A stretch of DNA of 8,141 nucleotides, taken from positions 1 to 8,141 of the forward strand of contig JAEZDF010000154.1 of assembly GCA_023429685.1 (NCBI GenBank), given 5' to 3'. Position numbers and translations under genes: made by a program. The stretch's first letter is position 1. Each line of letters starts with the position of its first letter. The stretch is from Bacillota bacterium (GTDB lineage: Bacteria > Bacillota > Clostridia > Oscillospirales > Ruminococcaceae). Shown here piece by piece: positions 1 through 4,797 of this stretch. The notes under the pieces are model-generated. The model had not been told where the DNA came from. It saw nothing but the letters and a program-made list of their open reading frames with translations, and made no database searches.

Positions 1-45
1 GCGACCCAGTTCGTCAACTTTCCTTACTATACCTGTTGATTTCAA
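1..45 (-). CDS. abrB: AbrB-type transition-state regulator, N-terminal end only
   Basis: The reverse strand reads MKSTGIVRKVDELGR from a TTG start at 45-43 to the window edge, with no stop. This is the conserved N terminus of AbrB-family swapped-hairpin DNA-binding proteins and matches AbrB more closely than SpoVT, which usually begins MKATGIVRRIDDLGR. The family binds AT-rich DNA and represses post-exponential and sporulation genes in growing cells. The start is fixed by a perfect GGAGGT seven bases upstream, and a TTG start is also known for abrB in Bacillus subtilis. Only 15 codons are visible, so overall length and any C-terminal domain cannot be judged. A paralogue of the same family remains possible. 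The gene is transcribed away from spmAB. Confidence 0.85.
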   Translation of the reverse strand, partial: MKSTGIVRKVDELGR

Positions 46-52
46 TGTGTGT

Positions 53-58
53 ACCTCC
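53..58 (-). promoter_or_regulatory. Ribosome binding site of the abrB-like gene
   Basis: The reverse strand reads GGAGGT here, seven bases before the TTG at 45-43. It is a near-perfect Shine-Dalgarno site. It decides the start, because no ATG occurs in frame within reach and translation from this TTG gives the family's conserved N terminus. Confidence 0.85.
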
Positions 59-84
59 AAATTTCTCTTTTTGTTGCAATTTTG

Positions 85-112
85 TTGTAAGAATGCTATC
101 AACGTATATAAT
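85..112 (+). promoter_or_regulatory. Candidate rightward promoter sharing the abrB -10 region
   Basis: On the plus strand TTGTAA (85-90) precedes a perfect TATAAT (107-112) with a 16-base spacer. The -10 overlaps the -10 of the oppositely directed abrB promoter, so the site could fire both ways. A transcript from about 119 would run through the complementary segments at 194-323 and on toward spmA, with a leader of roughly 357 bases. The -35 matches at only four of six positions, so this is a moderate call. Confidence 0.4.
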
Positions 113-116
113 ATAC
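104..116. repeat. Palindrome over the shared -10 region
   Basis: GTATAT and ATATAC form a perfect 6-bp inverted repeat around a single central A. It covers the -10 elements of both opposed promoters. It explains why TATA-type hexamers appear on both strands, and it could also serve as an operator. No regulator can be named from sequence alone. Confidence 0.5.
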
Positions 117-138
117 TACAAACCGCGTGAAATGTCAA
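110..138 (-). promoter_or_regulatory. Sigma-A type promoter for the abrB-like gene
   Basis: On the reverse strand a perfect -35 TTGACA (138-133) is followed, after a 17-base spacer, by the -10 TATATT (115-110), five of six matches to TATAAT. Transcription would begin near 103 and give a leader of about 58 bases before the TTG start. The match and spacing are strong. The start point itself is inferred. Confidence 0.75.
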
Positions 139-160
139 ATACTAGAAAGCAAAAATTTAA

Positions 161-182
161 AAATAATTGTGAAATAATTGTG
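161..182. repeat. Perfect 11-bp tandem repeat
   Basis: AAATAATTGTG occurs twice head to tail at 161-171 and 172-182, one helical turn apart. It lies upstream of the abrB -35 element and downstream of the candidate rightward start point. Copies spaced by one turn could bind a regulator on one face of the DNA. The low complexity of the region makes chance possible. Confidence 0.5.
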
Positions 183-193
183 AATTAAAGCGA

Positions 194-323
194 TTCGTGA
201 AAGTTTATAGGCAATAGAGCAAAACCGCAACTATTGCGATAAAAACCATCATAATAAGCTTACAGATACAATTTAGCGGGTTAAAGAGAAATTGCGGTTT
301 TCTATAAATTAGTATTTACAGAA
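194..323 (+). other. Candidate structured RNA with pseudoknot upstream of spmA
   Basis: Several perfectly complementary segments are nested or interleaved. TTTATAG (204-210) pairs with CTATAAA (302-308), extending by one A-T and one G-T pair to 202/310. AAAACCGCAA (221-230) pairs with TTGCGGTTTT (292-301), immediately next to the first helix on the 3' side. GCAATAG (211-217), which fills the 10-base gap between the two 5' arms, pairs with CTATTGC (231-237), crossing the second helix in H-type pseudoknot topology with a 3-base loop (218-220). An outer segment, TTCGTGAA (194-201), can pair with TTTACaGAA (315-323) with one bulge and one G-T pair. About 26 pairs in the core are Watson-Crick or a single G-T. 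It may be an RNA leader, a small RNA, or a DNA inverted repeat; I recognise no known family. Either strand could be transcribed. Confidence 0.4.
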
Positions 324-342
324 GAAAAGCATTTTATATATT
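315..342 (+). promoter_or_regulatory. Candidate sigma-A type promoter for spmAB
   Basis: TTTACA (315-320) and TATATT (337-342), each five of six matches to consensus, are separated by 16 bases. Transcription would begin near 349 and leave a leader of about 127 bases before spmA. In Bacillus spmAB is transcribed by the sporulation factor sigma-E, and I do not see a convincing sigma-E pair of elements, so this vegetative-type site may be fortuitous in AT-rich DNA. Confidence 0.35.
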
Positions 343-475
343 GCCATTAAGCACATTTACATCCAGTTACGAAAGTGTAATGAAAATTGGCATATACTTG
401 TAATAATGCAATCCAAATAAAAGTAGATAGACTAAAACCTAGCAGGGAACGACGCAAAGAAGGAGCGCAACCGAT

Positions 476-1123
476 ATGATGACATGGGTAATTACCGCAA
501 TGCTGTTAATCGGCATCGTCATTGGCGTGATAAACGGTAGGATGGATGGCGTTTCGTCCGCGGCCATTCGTGGGGGGATAGACGCCGTGCAGCTTTCGAT
601 CACACTGCTGGGCGGCATGTGCCTATGGAGCGGGGTGATGCGGGTCGCGGAGAAGGCAGGGTTTACCAAGGCGTTTTGTCGCTTGCTCAGCCCCATTACA
701 AAGCGTCTGTTCTATGGGGTAGACCCAAACGGCAGAGCGATGCAGGCGATCTCGATGAACATCACCGCAAACCTGCTCGGGCTTGGCAACGCGGCGACGC
801 CGCTTGGCATTCTTGCAATGAAAGAGCTTTCGACCGAACTGAAAGCCAAAGAAGCCCCCGCGCACCAGATGATCTTATTTGTTGTGCTCAATACCGCGTC
901 TATTACAATTATTCCCACCACAGTGGCAACGCTCCGGCTGGAGTACGGAGCAAGCAACCCGATGGACATTCTGCCCTGCGTGTGGCTTGCGTCAATCGCG
1001 TCGGTAGTTTGTGCAGTGGGGGTAACCATGTTAGTCGGAAGGATTACGGGGTTGCGCCGCACGAGGGAGTTGTCCCAGGCCCAGCGGGAGACCAAGAACA
1101 GAAAGGTTCGGTTCTTATCATGA
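476..1123 (+). CDS. spmA: Spore maturation protein SpmA
   Basis: The 215-residue product is an integral membrane protein of the nucleoside-recognition (Gate) domain family. The diagnostic segment NITANLLGLGNAATPLG lies at residues 95-111. Hydrophobic segments are seen at about 3-20, 40-55, 130-150 and 168-188, and the C terminus is basic. In Bacillus, SpmA acts with SpmB in the mother cell to let the spore core dehydrate, which supports heat resistance; in Clostridium perfringens the pair is also needed for spore resistance. It is slightly longer than the roughly 196-residue Bacillus protein, mainly through the basic tail. The ATG at 476 is preferred over the next codon (also ATG) because AAGGAG at 460-465 gives a 10-base spacing. 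The gene overlaps spmB at ATGA. The usual upstream partner, a D-alanyl-D-alanine carboxypeptidase gene, is absent. Confidence 0.93.
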   Translation: MMTWVITAMLLIGIVIGVINGRMDGVSSAAIRGGIDAVQLSITLLGGMCLWSGVMRVAEKAGFTKAFCRLLSPITKRLFYGVDPNGRAMQAISMNITANLLGLGNAATPLGILAMKELSTELKAKEAPAHQMILFVVLNTASITIIPTTVATLRLEYGASNPMDILPCVWLASIASVVCAVGVTMLVGRITGLRRTRELSQAQRETKNRKVRFLS

Positions 1124-1644
1124 ATATAACTAGCCTTGTCATTCCGGTAACCATTGCCGCTATCTTCTGCGTGGGCATCTATCAGGGGGTGGACGTATTC
1201 GGCGAGTTTGTGGCAGGGGCAAAGGAGGGTGTGCAGACCACCGTCAACATCCTACCCGCGTTAATCGCAATCATGACGGCAATAGGAATGTTCCGTGCCT
1301 CGGGTGCGCTCGATATCCTGACCAATGCCGCAGAGCCAATCTCATCCTTGCTTCAAATGCCAAAGGAGGTAGTGCCGCTCACCCTGCTGCGCCCCATCTC
1401 GGGCAGCGGCGCTCTGGTGATTGTGGAGGATATCTTAAAAAACAGCGGCCCTGATAGCCTGGCGGGGAGGGTAGCAAGCGTGATGATGGGTTCGACCGAG
1501 ACCACTTTTTACACGGTGGCGGTATATTACAGCGCGGCAGGTATCAGCAAGACGCGGTACACCGTACCCTGCGCGCTCGTCGGCGATATGGTGGGGTTTG
1601 TTATGAGCACGACGCTCGTGCGCATCCTGATGCCTTTAACGTAA
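1120..1644 (+). CDS. spmB: Spore maturation protein SpmB
   Basis: The 174-residue membrane protein is close to the usual SpmB length of about 175-180 and belongs to the same Gate-domain family as SpmA. Conserved segments include RPISGSGA at residues 91-98 and GSTETTFYT at 124-132. Hydrophobic stretches lie near 4-20, 42-58 and 148-170. It works with SpmA in spore core dehydration. The start is the ATG at 1120-1122, whose last two bases and the following A form the spmA stop (ATGA at 1120-1123). This overlap, with only a weak purine run (GAAAGG at 1101-1106) upstream, suggests translational coupling to spmA. The reading frame is open much further upstream, to 619, but that part runs antiparallel in meaning to spmA and has no homologous content. 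No clear terminator follows. Confidence 0.93.
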   Translation: MNITSLVIPVTIAAIFCVGIYQGVDVFGEFVAGAKEGVQTTVNILPALIAIMTAIGMFRASGALDILTNAAEPISSLLQMPKEVVPLTLLRPISGSGALVIVEDILKNSGPDSLAGRVASVMMGSTETTFYTVAVYYSAAGISKTRYTVPCALVGDMVGFVMSTTLVRILMPLT

Positions 1645-1693
1645 TATAAACTCAAGTTTGTTGTGGTGCAGCAAAACCATACGCACGTTTACA

Positions 1694-2407
1694 CTAGCTT
1701 TCCAAAGGGGTGTAGGCGGGATTTTTGCTGTCTTCGCTTATTTTACCGTCCGCGATGCGCACAATGCGTTCTGCGGTTTTGGCGATTAGGTTGTCATGGG
1801 TAATCAGTATAATGGTACGCCCCTCGGCGTGCAGCTCGTGCAAGATGCGTATGACATCGCTGCCCGATTTTGAGTCGAGGTTGCCTGTCGGCTCATCCGC
1901 TAAGATAATGGGAGGGCGCGCCGCAATGGCGCGCGCAATGGCGACGCGCTGCTGCTGACCACCCGACATCTGCGTGGGCTTGTGGTGCGTTCGGTTGAGA
2001 AGCCCAACCCTACCCAGCGACTCCTTCGAGATTTTGTGGCGTTCCTCTCTGCCAAGACCGCGGTAGATGAGCGGGAGCTCTACGTTTTCCATCGCATCCA
2101 GGCTTTGAATCAGGTTAAAGCCCTGAAAGATAAAGCCAATCTGCTCGTTGCGGATGTCCGAAAGCTCATCGTCTGTCATTTTGGACACATCCTCGCCCGC
2201 AAGGTAATACTCGCCGGAGGAGGGCACGTCCAGGCAGCCCAGCATGTTCATCAAGGTGCTTTTGCCCGAACCGGACTGCCCGATAATAGCGACAAATTCC
2301 CCCGTGTTTATCGTAAGGTTTACGCCGTCGAGCGCACGCACCTCGTTCTCACCGGGGTTGTAGATTTTGTATACATCCTTAATCTCAATCAGGGTTTGTG
2401 CAGACAT
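1694..2407 (-). CDS. ABC transporter ATP-binding protein, LolD/MacB (FtsX-partner) type
   Basis: The 237-residue product is a complete ABC ATPase. Walker A is GQSGSGKST (43-51), the Q-loop glutamine is Q95 in FQGFNL, the signature is MSGGQQQR (147-154), Walker B is IILADEP (167-173), the D-loop is NLD (176-178) and the switch histidine is H204 in THD. The wording of these motifs, with YKIYNPGENEVRALDGV near the start, is that of ATPases which drive FtsX-family permeases (LolD, MacB, YknY, BceA groups) in lipoprotein handling, peptide export or antimicrobial-peptide resistance. The ATG at 2407-2405 has AAGGA eight bases upstream. Neither neighbour is a permease or membrane-fusion protein: spmB converges from one side and a separate ABC system diverges on the other. 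The substrate therefore cannot be assigned. Confidence 0.92.
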   Translation of the reverse strand: MSAQTLIEIKDVYKIYNPGENEVRALDGVNLTINTGEFVAIIGQSGSGKSTLMNMLGCLDVPSSGEYYLAGEDVSKMTDDELSDIRNEQIGFIFQGFNLIQSLDAMENVELPLIYRGLGREERHKISKESLGRVGLLNRTHHKPTQMSGGQQQRVAIARAIAARPPIILADEPTGNLDSKSGSDVIRILHELHAEGRTIILITHDNLIAKTAERIVRIADGKISEDSKNPAYTPLES

Positions 2408-2467
2408 GTTCTCAATCCTTTCGCCGCATGCTGTCTGTTTTGGGAAGCATAATTTACAAGTTTTTCA

Positions 2468-2496
2468 TTAACCTATGCACGGTAATGTGATATAAT
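2468..2496 (+). promoter_or_regulatory. Extended -10 promoter for the NatAB-like operon
   Basis: TATAAT (2491-2496) is a perfect -10 preceded by TGA (2488-2490), the extended -10 TGn motif. TTAACC (2468-2473) serves as a weak -35 with a 17-base spacer. The start point would be near 2503, giving a leader of about 144 bases before the ATPase start at 2647. Confidence 0.6.
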
Positions 2497-2558
2497 CAAT
2501 TAAGTTTAGCGCTGCTTTTAATAATCGGCAGTTGCCAGTCAGTGAGCGATCACAACCT

Positions 2559-2587
2559 ATAGTATAACCGATACAAAGAGCAGTCAA
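2559..2587 (-). promoter_or_regulatory. Candidate promoter for the LolD/MacB-type ATPase
   Basis: On the reverse strand TTGACT (2587-2582) is followed after 17 bases by TACTAT (2564-2559), a four-of-six -10. An alternative -10, TATACT (2566-2561), is a better hexamer but sits only 15 bases from the -35. Transcription would begin near 2552 with a leader of about 145 bases. The call rests on motif match only. Confidence 0.35.
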
Positions 2588-2646
2588 GCATAATAATGTT
2601 AATTTTTAACCGCGACAGTTCGCTTTTGCAGGAAGGAAGGATAGCA

Positions 2647-3375
2647 ATGCAGGCAACTTTGGTTGTAGACAACCTGTGCAAGAACTACGGCAAGAAAGAA
2701 GCTGTGAAGAACGTCAGTTTCTCGGTGGAAAAGGGGGAGATCTTTGCCCTGATTGGACCAAACGGGGCGGGCAAAACCTCTACCATCCGTGTGGTGGCGA
2801 CACTAATTACCCCAACCTCGGGGGATGCGCTGGTGGATGGGGTAAGCGTTGTGAAGAATCCCTCTGCGGTGCGCAGCTCCATTACTTACCTGCCCGACGA
2901 GGCGGGGGCTTACAAGAATATGCCGGGTGCGCGTTACCTCGATTTTATGGCGTCCTTATTTGCCACAAACAAGCAGCAAAAGGAGGAGATGGTGCGCACC
3001 GCCAGTGAGATCTGCGGGCTGGGCGACCGCCTTACGGATAAAATCTCGACCTACAGCCGCGGCATGATACGCAAGATGTTGCTTTCGCGCGCGGTGATGA
3101 GCCGACCCAAGCTTGCCGTGCTCGACGAGCCCACGAGCGGGCTGGATATCATCAACGCCCTCGAGATTCGCCGTATGATAAAGGACCTTGCGGCAGGAGG
3201 CATGTCGTTTTTGGTTTCGTCGCACAACATGCTTGAGATTGAGTTCATCTCAAGCCGCGTGGGCATTATTAACGACGGTGTGCTGCTCGAATGCGGCAAG
3301 CCCGATGAGCTAAAGCAAAAGTACGGTGCACAAAACCTCGAAGAGGTGTTTGAAAGGGCGGTGACCAACGCATGA
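2647..3375 (+). CDS. ABC-2 exporter ATP-binding subunit, NatA-like
   Basis: The 242-residue ATPase powers an export-type ABC-2 transporter with the permease encoded next. Walker A is GPNGAGKT (37-44), the signature is YSRGMIRK (136-143) in place of LSGGQ, as is usual in the NatA/CcmA group, Walker B is LAVLDEP (156-162), followed by TSGLD, and the switch histidine is H193 in SSHN. At the Q-loop the sequence is YLPDEAG (81-87), so an acidic residue replaces glutamine, a variant seen in this subfamily. The chosen ATG at 2647 has AAGGA at 2637-2641 and 2633-2637; the in-frame ATG at 2596 lacks a Shine-Dalgarno and would add 17 residues that do not belong to the ABC fold. It overlaps the permease gene at ATGA. 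The substrate may be sodium or a drug or peptide; the sequence does not decide. Confidence 0.9.
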   Translation: MQATLVVDNLCKNYGKKEAVKNVSFSVEKGEIFALIGPNGAGKTSTIRVVATLITPTSGDALVDGVSVVKNPSAVRSSITYLPDEAGAYKNMPGARYLDFMASLFATNKQQKEEMVRTASEICGLGDRLTDKISTYSRGMIRKMLLSRAVMSRPKLAVLDEPTSGLDIINALEIRRMIKDLAAGGMSFLVSSHNMLEIEFISSRVGIINDGVLLECGKPDELKQKYGAQNLEEVFERAVTNA

Positions 3376-4694
3376 GCCGGTTTTGGATTCTGCTTAAAAA
3401 AGAGCTGCGCGATATGATTACCGTTCAGGCACTTTTGCCGATGATTATTGTTCTCGTTGTGTTCTCTCTGCTTGGGCAGTTTATCGGAAGTGCGACACAA
3501 GAAGTAGCAGAGAGCGGAAATGTTGTTGTGGTTGCCGACCTTGATAACACCGCGTCGTCCCAGGATATCTTAGCTCGCTTGGAACAGAGCGGGTATCAAA
3601 TCAACCAGCTACCGACCTTTGGCGTAAACCCCATCACATCAGCATTGCAAAACGGACACAACAGCGTGTTGATACTCGAGCAGGGGTTTGAGCGCGCTTT
3701 GCAAAATGGCACAGCGCCAAAGATTACCCTACACACGCGCCTCACCTCCTTTGCCGTAATGTCCACCATGATGGGTTCGCAGACCCAAAATGCGGTACAC
3801 GAGATGGAAGGGCTGATAAAAGAGGACCTGTTTGCAAAGTCAGGCGTAGTTGATACAGCACTGTATGAGTCGCCCGTTACCTTGCAGGAGGTCACCCATG
3901 TTAACGACAAGTCCGCGCAGGTGTCATCGAGTGTGGTGCAGTCTATTGCAATGTCCCAGACCATCTTTGTGCCGATGATCATCTTTATCATTGTGGTTAT
4001 GGCGTCTCAGATGACCGCGACTGCCATCGCCAACGAAAAGGGCGATAAGACGCTTGAGACGCTGCTTTCTACCCCCGTGTCCCGCCTTGCGGTGTTGTTT
4101 TCCAAGATGACTGCGGCGGGCATTGGCTCTTTGTTTATGTCGGTGGTGTTTTTGCTGGGGTTTTCCAGCTACATGGGCGCGCTCAGTGGCGGCATGAACG
4201 GCATGGCGGCAGGCACCGATGCCATACAAAGCATCGGCATTACCGATGTTTCCACCGCGATGACTACATTGGGGCTGACCCTTTCGCCGGTGCAGTTTAT
4301 TGTTATTGGCATCGAACTGTTTACCACCATCCTGATAGCACTTGCCATATCCACCATGCTCGGTGCCCTTGCTGAGGATATTAAGGGCGTTCAGACGGCG
4401 ATTACCCCCATCATGTTTTGCGTGATGATACCCTACCTCATCTCGTTGTTTGCCGACATTACAGCGTTGCCTACCATGCTGCGTATCCCGCTGTACTTAA
4501 TCCCGTTTACCCACACGTTTGTCGCAACGGCGGCGATGGTGTTCGGCGACCATACCCTTGTTGTGTTCGGTATTGTGTATCAGCTTGCGTTTTTGGCTCT
4601 GTCCCTATTTTTGGCGGTGCGGCTGTTCTCGTCCGACAGGCTGTTTACCGCAAAGCTCACGCGGCGTAAGTCCAAAAAGGGTTCTGCCGTTTAA
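3372..4694 (+). CDS. ABC-2 exporter permease subunit, NatB-like
   Basis: The 440-residue product is a membrane permease with the ABC-2 layout: one transmembrane helix at about 18-38, a large extracytoplasmic domain of about 155 residues that contains VVVVADLDNTASS (51-63), then helices at about 197-219, 247-268, 308-332, 343-360 and 396-417. The cytoplasmic coupling motif NEKGDKTLETLLSTPVSR (221-238) is characteristic of the NatB family (COG1668) and is where the partner ATPase is thought to dock. The basic tail RRKSKKGS ends the protein on the cytoplasmic side. Its ATG overlaps the ATPase stop (ATGA at 3372-3375), so the two are almost surely one transporter made in fixed ratio. NatAB of Bacillus exports sodium, but many relatives export other compounds. 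No hairpin terminator follows; a new promoter starts 11 bases after the stop. Confidence 0.9.
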   Translation: MSRFWILLKKELRDMITVQALLPMIIVLVVFSLLGQFIGSATQEVAESGNVVVVADLDNTASSQDILARLEQSGYQINQLPTFGVNPITSALQNGHNSVLILEQGFERALQNGTAPKITLHTRLTSFAVMSTMMGSQTQNAVHEMEGLIKEDLFAKSGVVDTALYESPVTLQEVTHVNDKSAQVSSSVVQSIAMSQTIFVPMIIFIIVVMASQMTATAIANEKGDKTLETLLSTPVSRLAVLFSKMTAAGIGSLFMSVVFLLGFSSYMGALSGGMNGMAAGTDAIQSIGITDVSTAMTTLGLTLSPVQFIVIGIELFTTILIALAISTMLGALAEDIKGVQTAITPIMFCVMIPYLISLFADITALPTMLRIPLYLIPFTHTFVATAAMVFGDHTLVVFGIVYQLAFLALSLFLAVRLFSSDRLFTAKLTRRKSKKGSAV

Positions 4695-4704
4695 TCGACA
4701 AGGT

Positions 4705-4734
4705 TTGACAACGGGCATGCCAAAGGGGTAGAAT
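4705..4734 (+). promoter_or_regulatory. Strong sigma-A type promoter of the BtuF-like gene
   Basis: A perfect TTGACA (4705-4710) and TAGAAT (4729-4734, five of six) are separated by 18 bases. The start point would be near 4741, giving a leader of about 57 bases. The spacer holds an 8-bp palindrome, GGCATGCC (4714-4721), a possible operator. The promoter begins only 11 bases after the permease stop, so the downstream gene can be expressed apart from the exporter. Confidence 0.7.
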
Positions 4735-4758
4735 AAAAACAATAAAAGAGAACTATTT

Positions 4759-4782
4759 GTCTGTTGCGCTGTTAGCAAAGAC
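4759..4782 (+). promoter_or_regulatory. Leader hairpin just upstream of the BtuF-like start
   Basis: GTCT (4759-4762) plus TTGC (4764-4767) pairs perfectly with GCAAAGAC (4775-4782), leaving one bulged G and a 7-base loop. Its base sits three bases before the AAGG core (4786-4789) of the ribosome binding site, and two further G-T pairs could extend it into that site. It could shield the 5' end or affect translation. With a leader this short there is no room for a cobalamin riboswitch. Confidence 0.4.
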
Positions 4783-4797
4783 GGGAAGGCAAAACAC

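Larger units (their letters stand above)
46..475. other. AT-rich gene-free region between abrB and spmA
   Basis: No credible coding sequence occurs here on either strand; stop codons are frequent in all frames and base composition is far more AT-rich than in the flanking genes. It holds the abrB promoter and ribosome binding site, two candidate rightward promoters, the palindrome at 104-116, the tandem repeat at 161-182, and long-range complementary segments at 194-323. The last 130 bases before spmA show no further strong structure except the Shine-Dalgarno at 460-465. Confidence 0.8.

Noticed and set aside
133..139. TGTCAAA as a possible Spo0A box (TGTCGAA).
   Set aside because: It has one mismatch and is simply the complement of the abrB -35 element, which explains it sufficiently.
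391..399. CATATACTT as a possible sporulation sigma-factor -10 (sigma-E or sigma-K type) upstream of spmA.
   Set aside because: The hexamer resembles CATACAAT only partly and no matching -35 is found at the right distance.
619..1119. Upstream extension of the spmB reading frame, open from an ATG at 619.
   Set aside because: It lies wholly within spmA in another frame, its residues are not hydrophobic or family-like, and SpmB homology begins exactly at the ATG at 1120 that overlaps the spmA stop.
1657..1675. Hairpin between spmB and the convergent ATPase: TTTGTTG with CAGCAAA, one G-T pair and a 5-base loop.
   Set aside because: The stem is weak and neither strand has a T-run after it, so I do not call it a terminator.
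1982..2452. Plus-strand open frame of 156 codons opposite the LolD/MacB-type ATPase.
   Set aside because: The opposite strand encodes a complete ABC ATPase with all motifs, and the plus-strand product resembles nothing and has no ribosome binding site.
2512..2536. Short inverted repeats CTGC/GCAG and GGCA/TGCC in the leader of the exporter operon.
   Set aside because: Four-base stems are expected by chance and neither has a following T-run or supporting context.
2596..2646. Earlier in-frame ATG for the NatA-like ATPase, adding 17 residues.
   Set aside because: It has no Shine-Dalgarno, while the ATG at 2647 has two good AAGGA sites and gives the normal N terminus of the fold.
4741..4797. 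Possible cobalamin riboswitch before the BtuF-like gene.
   Set aside because: The predicted leader is about 57 bases, far too short for that class, and no B12-box-like sequence is visible in the whole 103-base gap.
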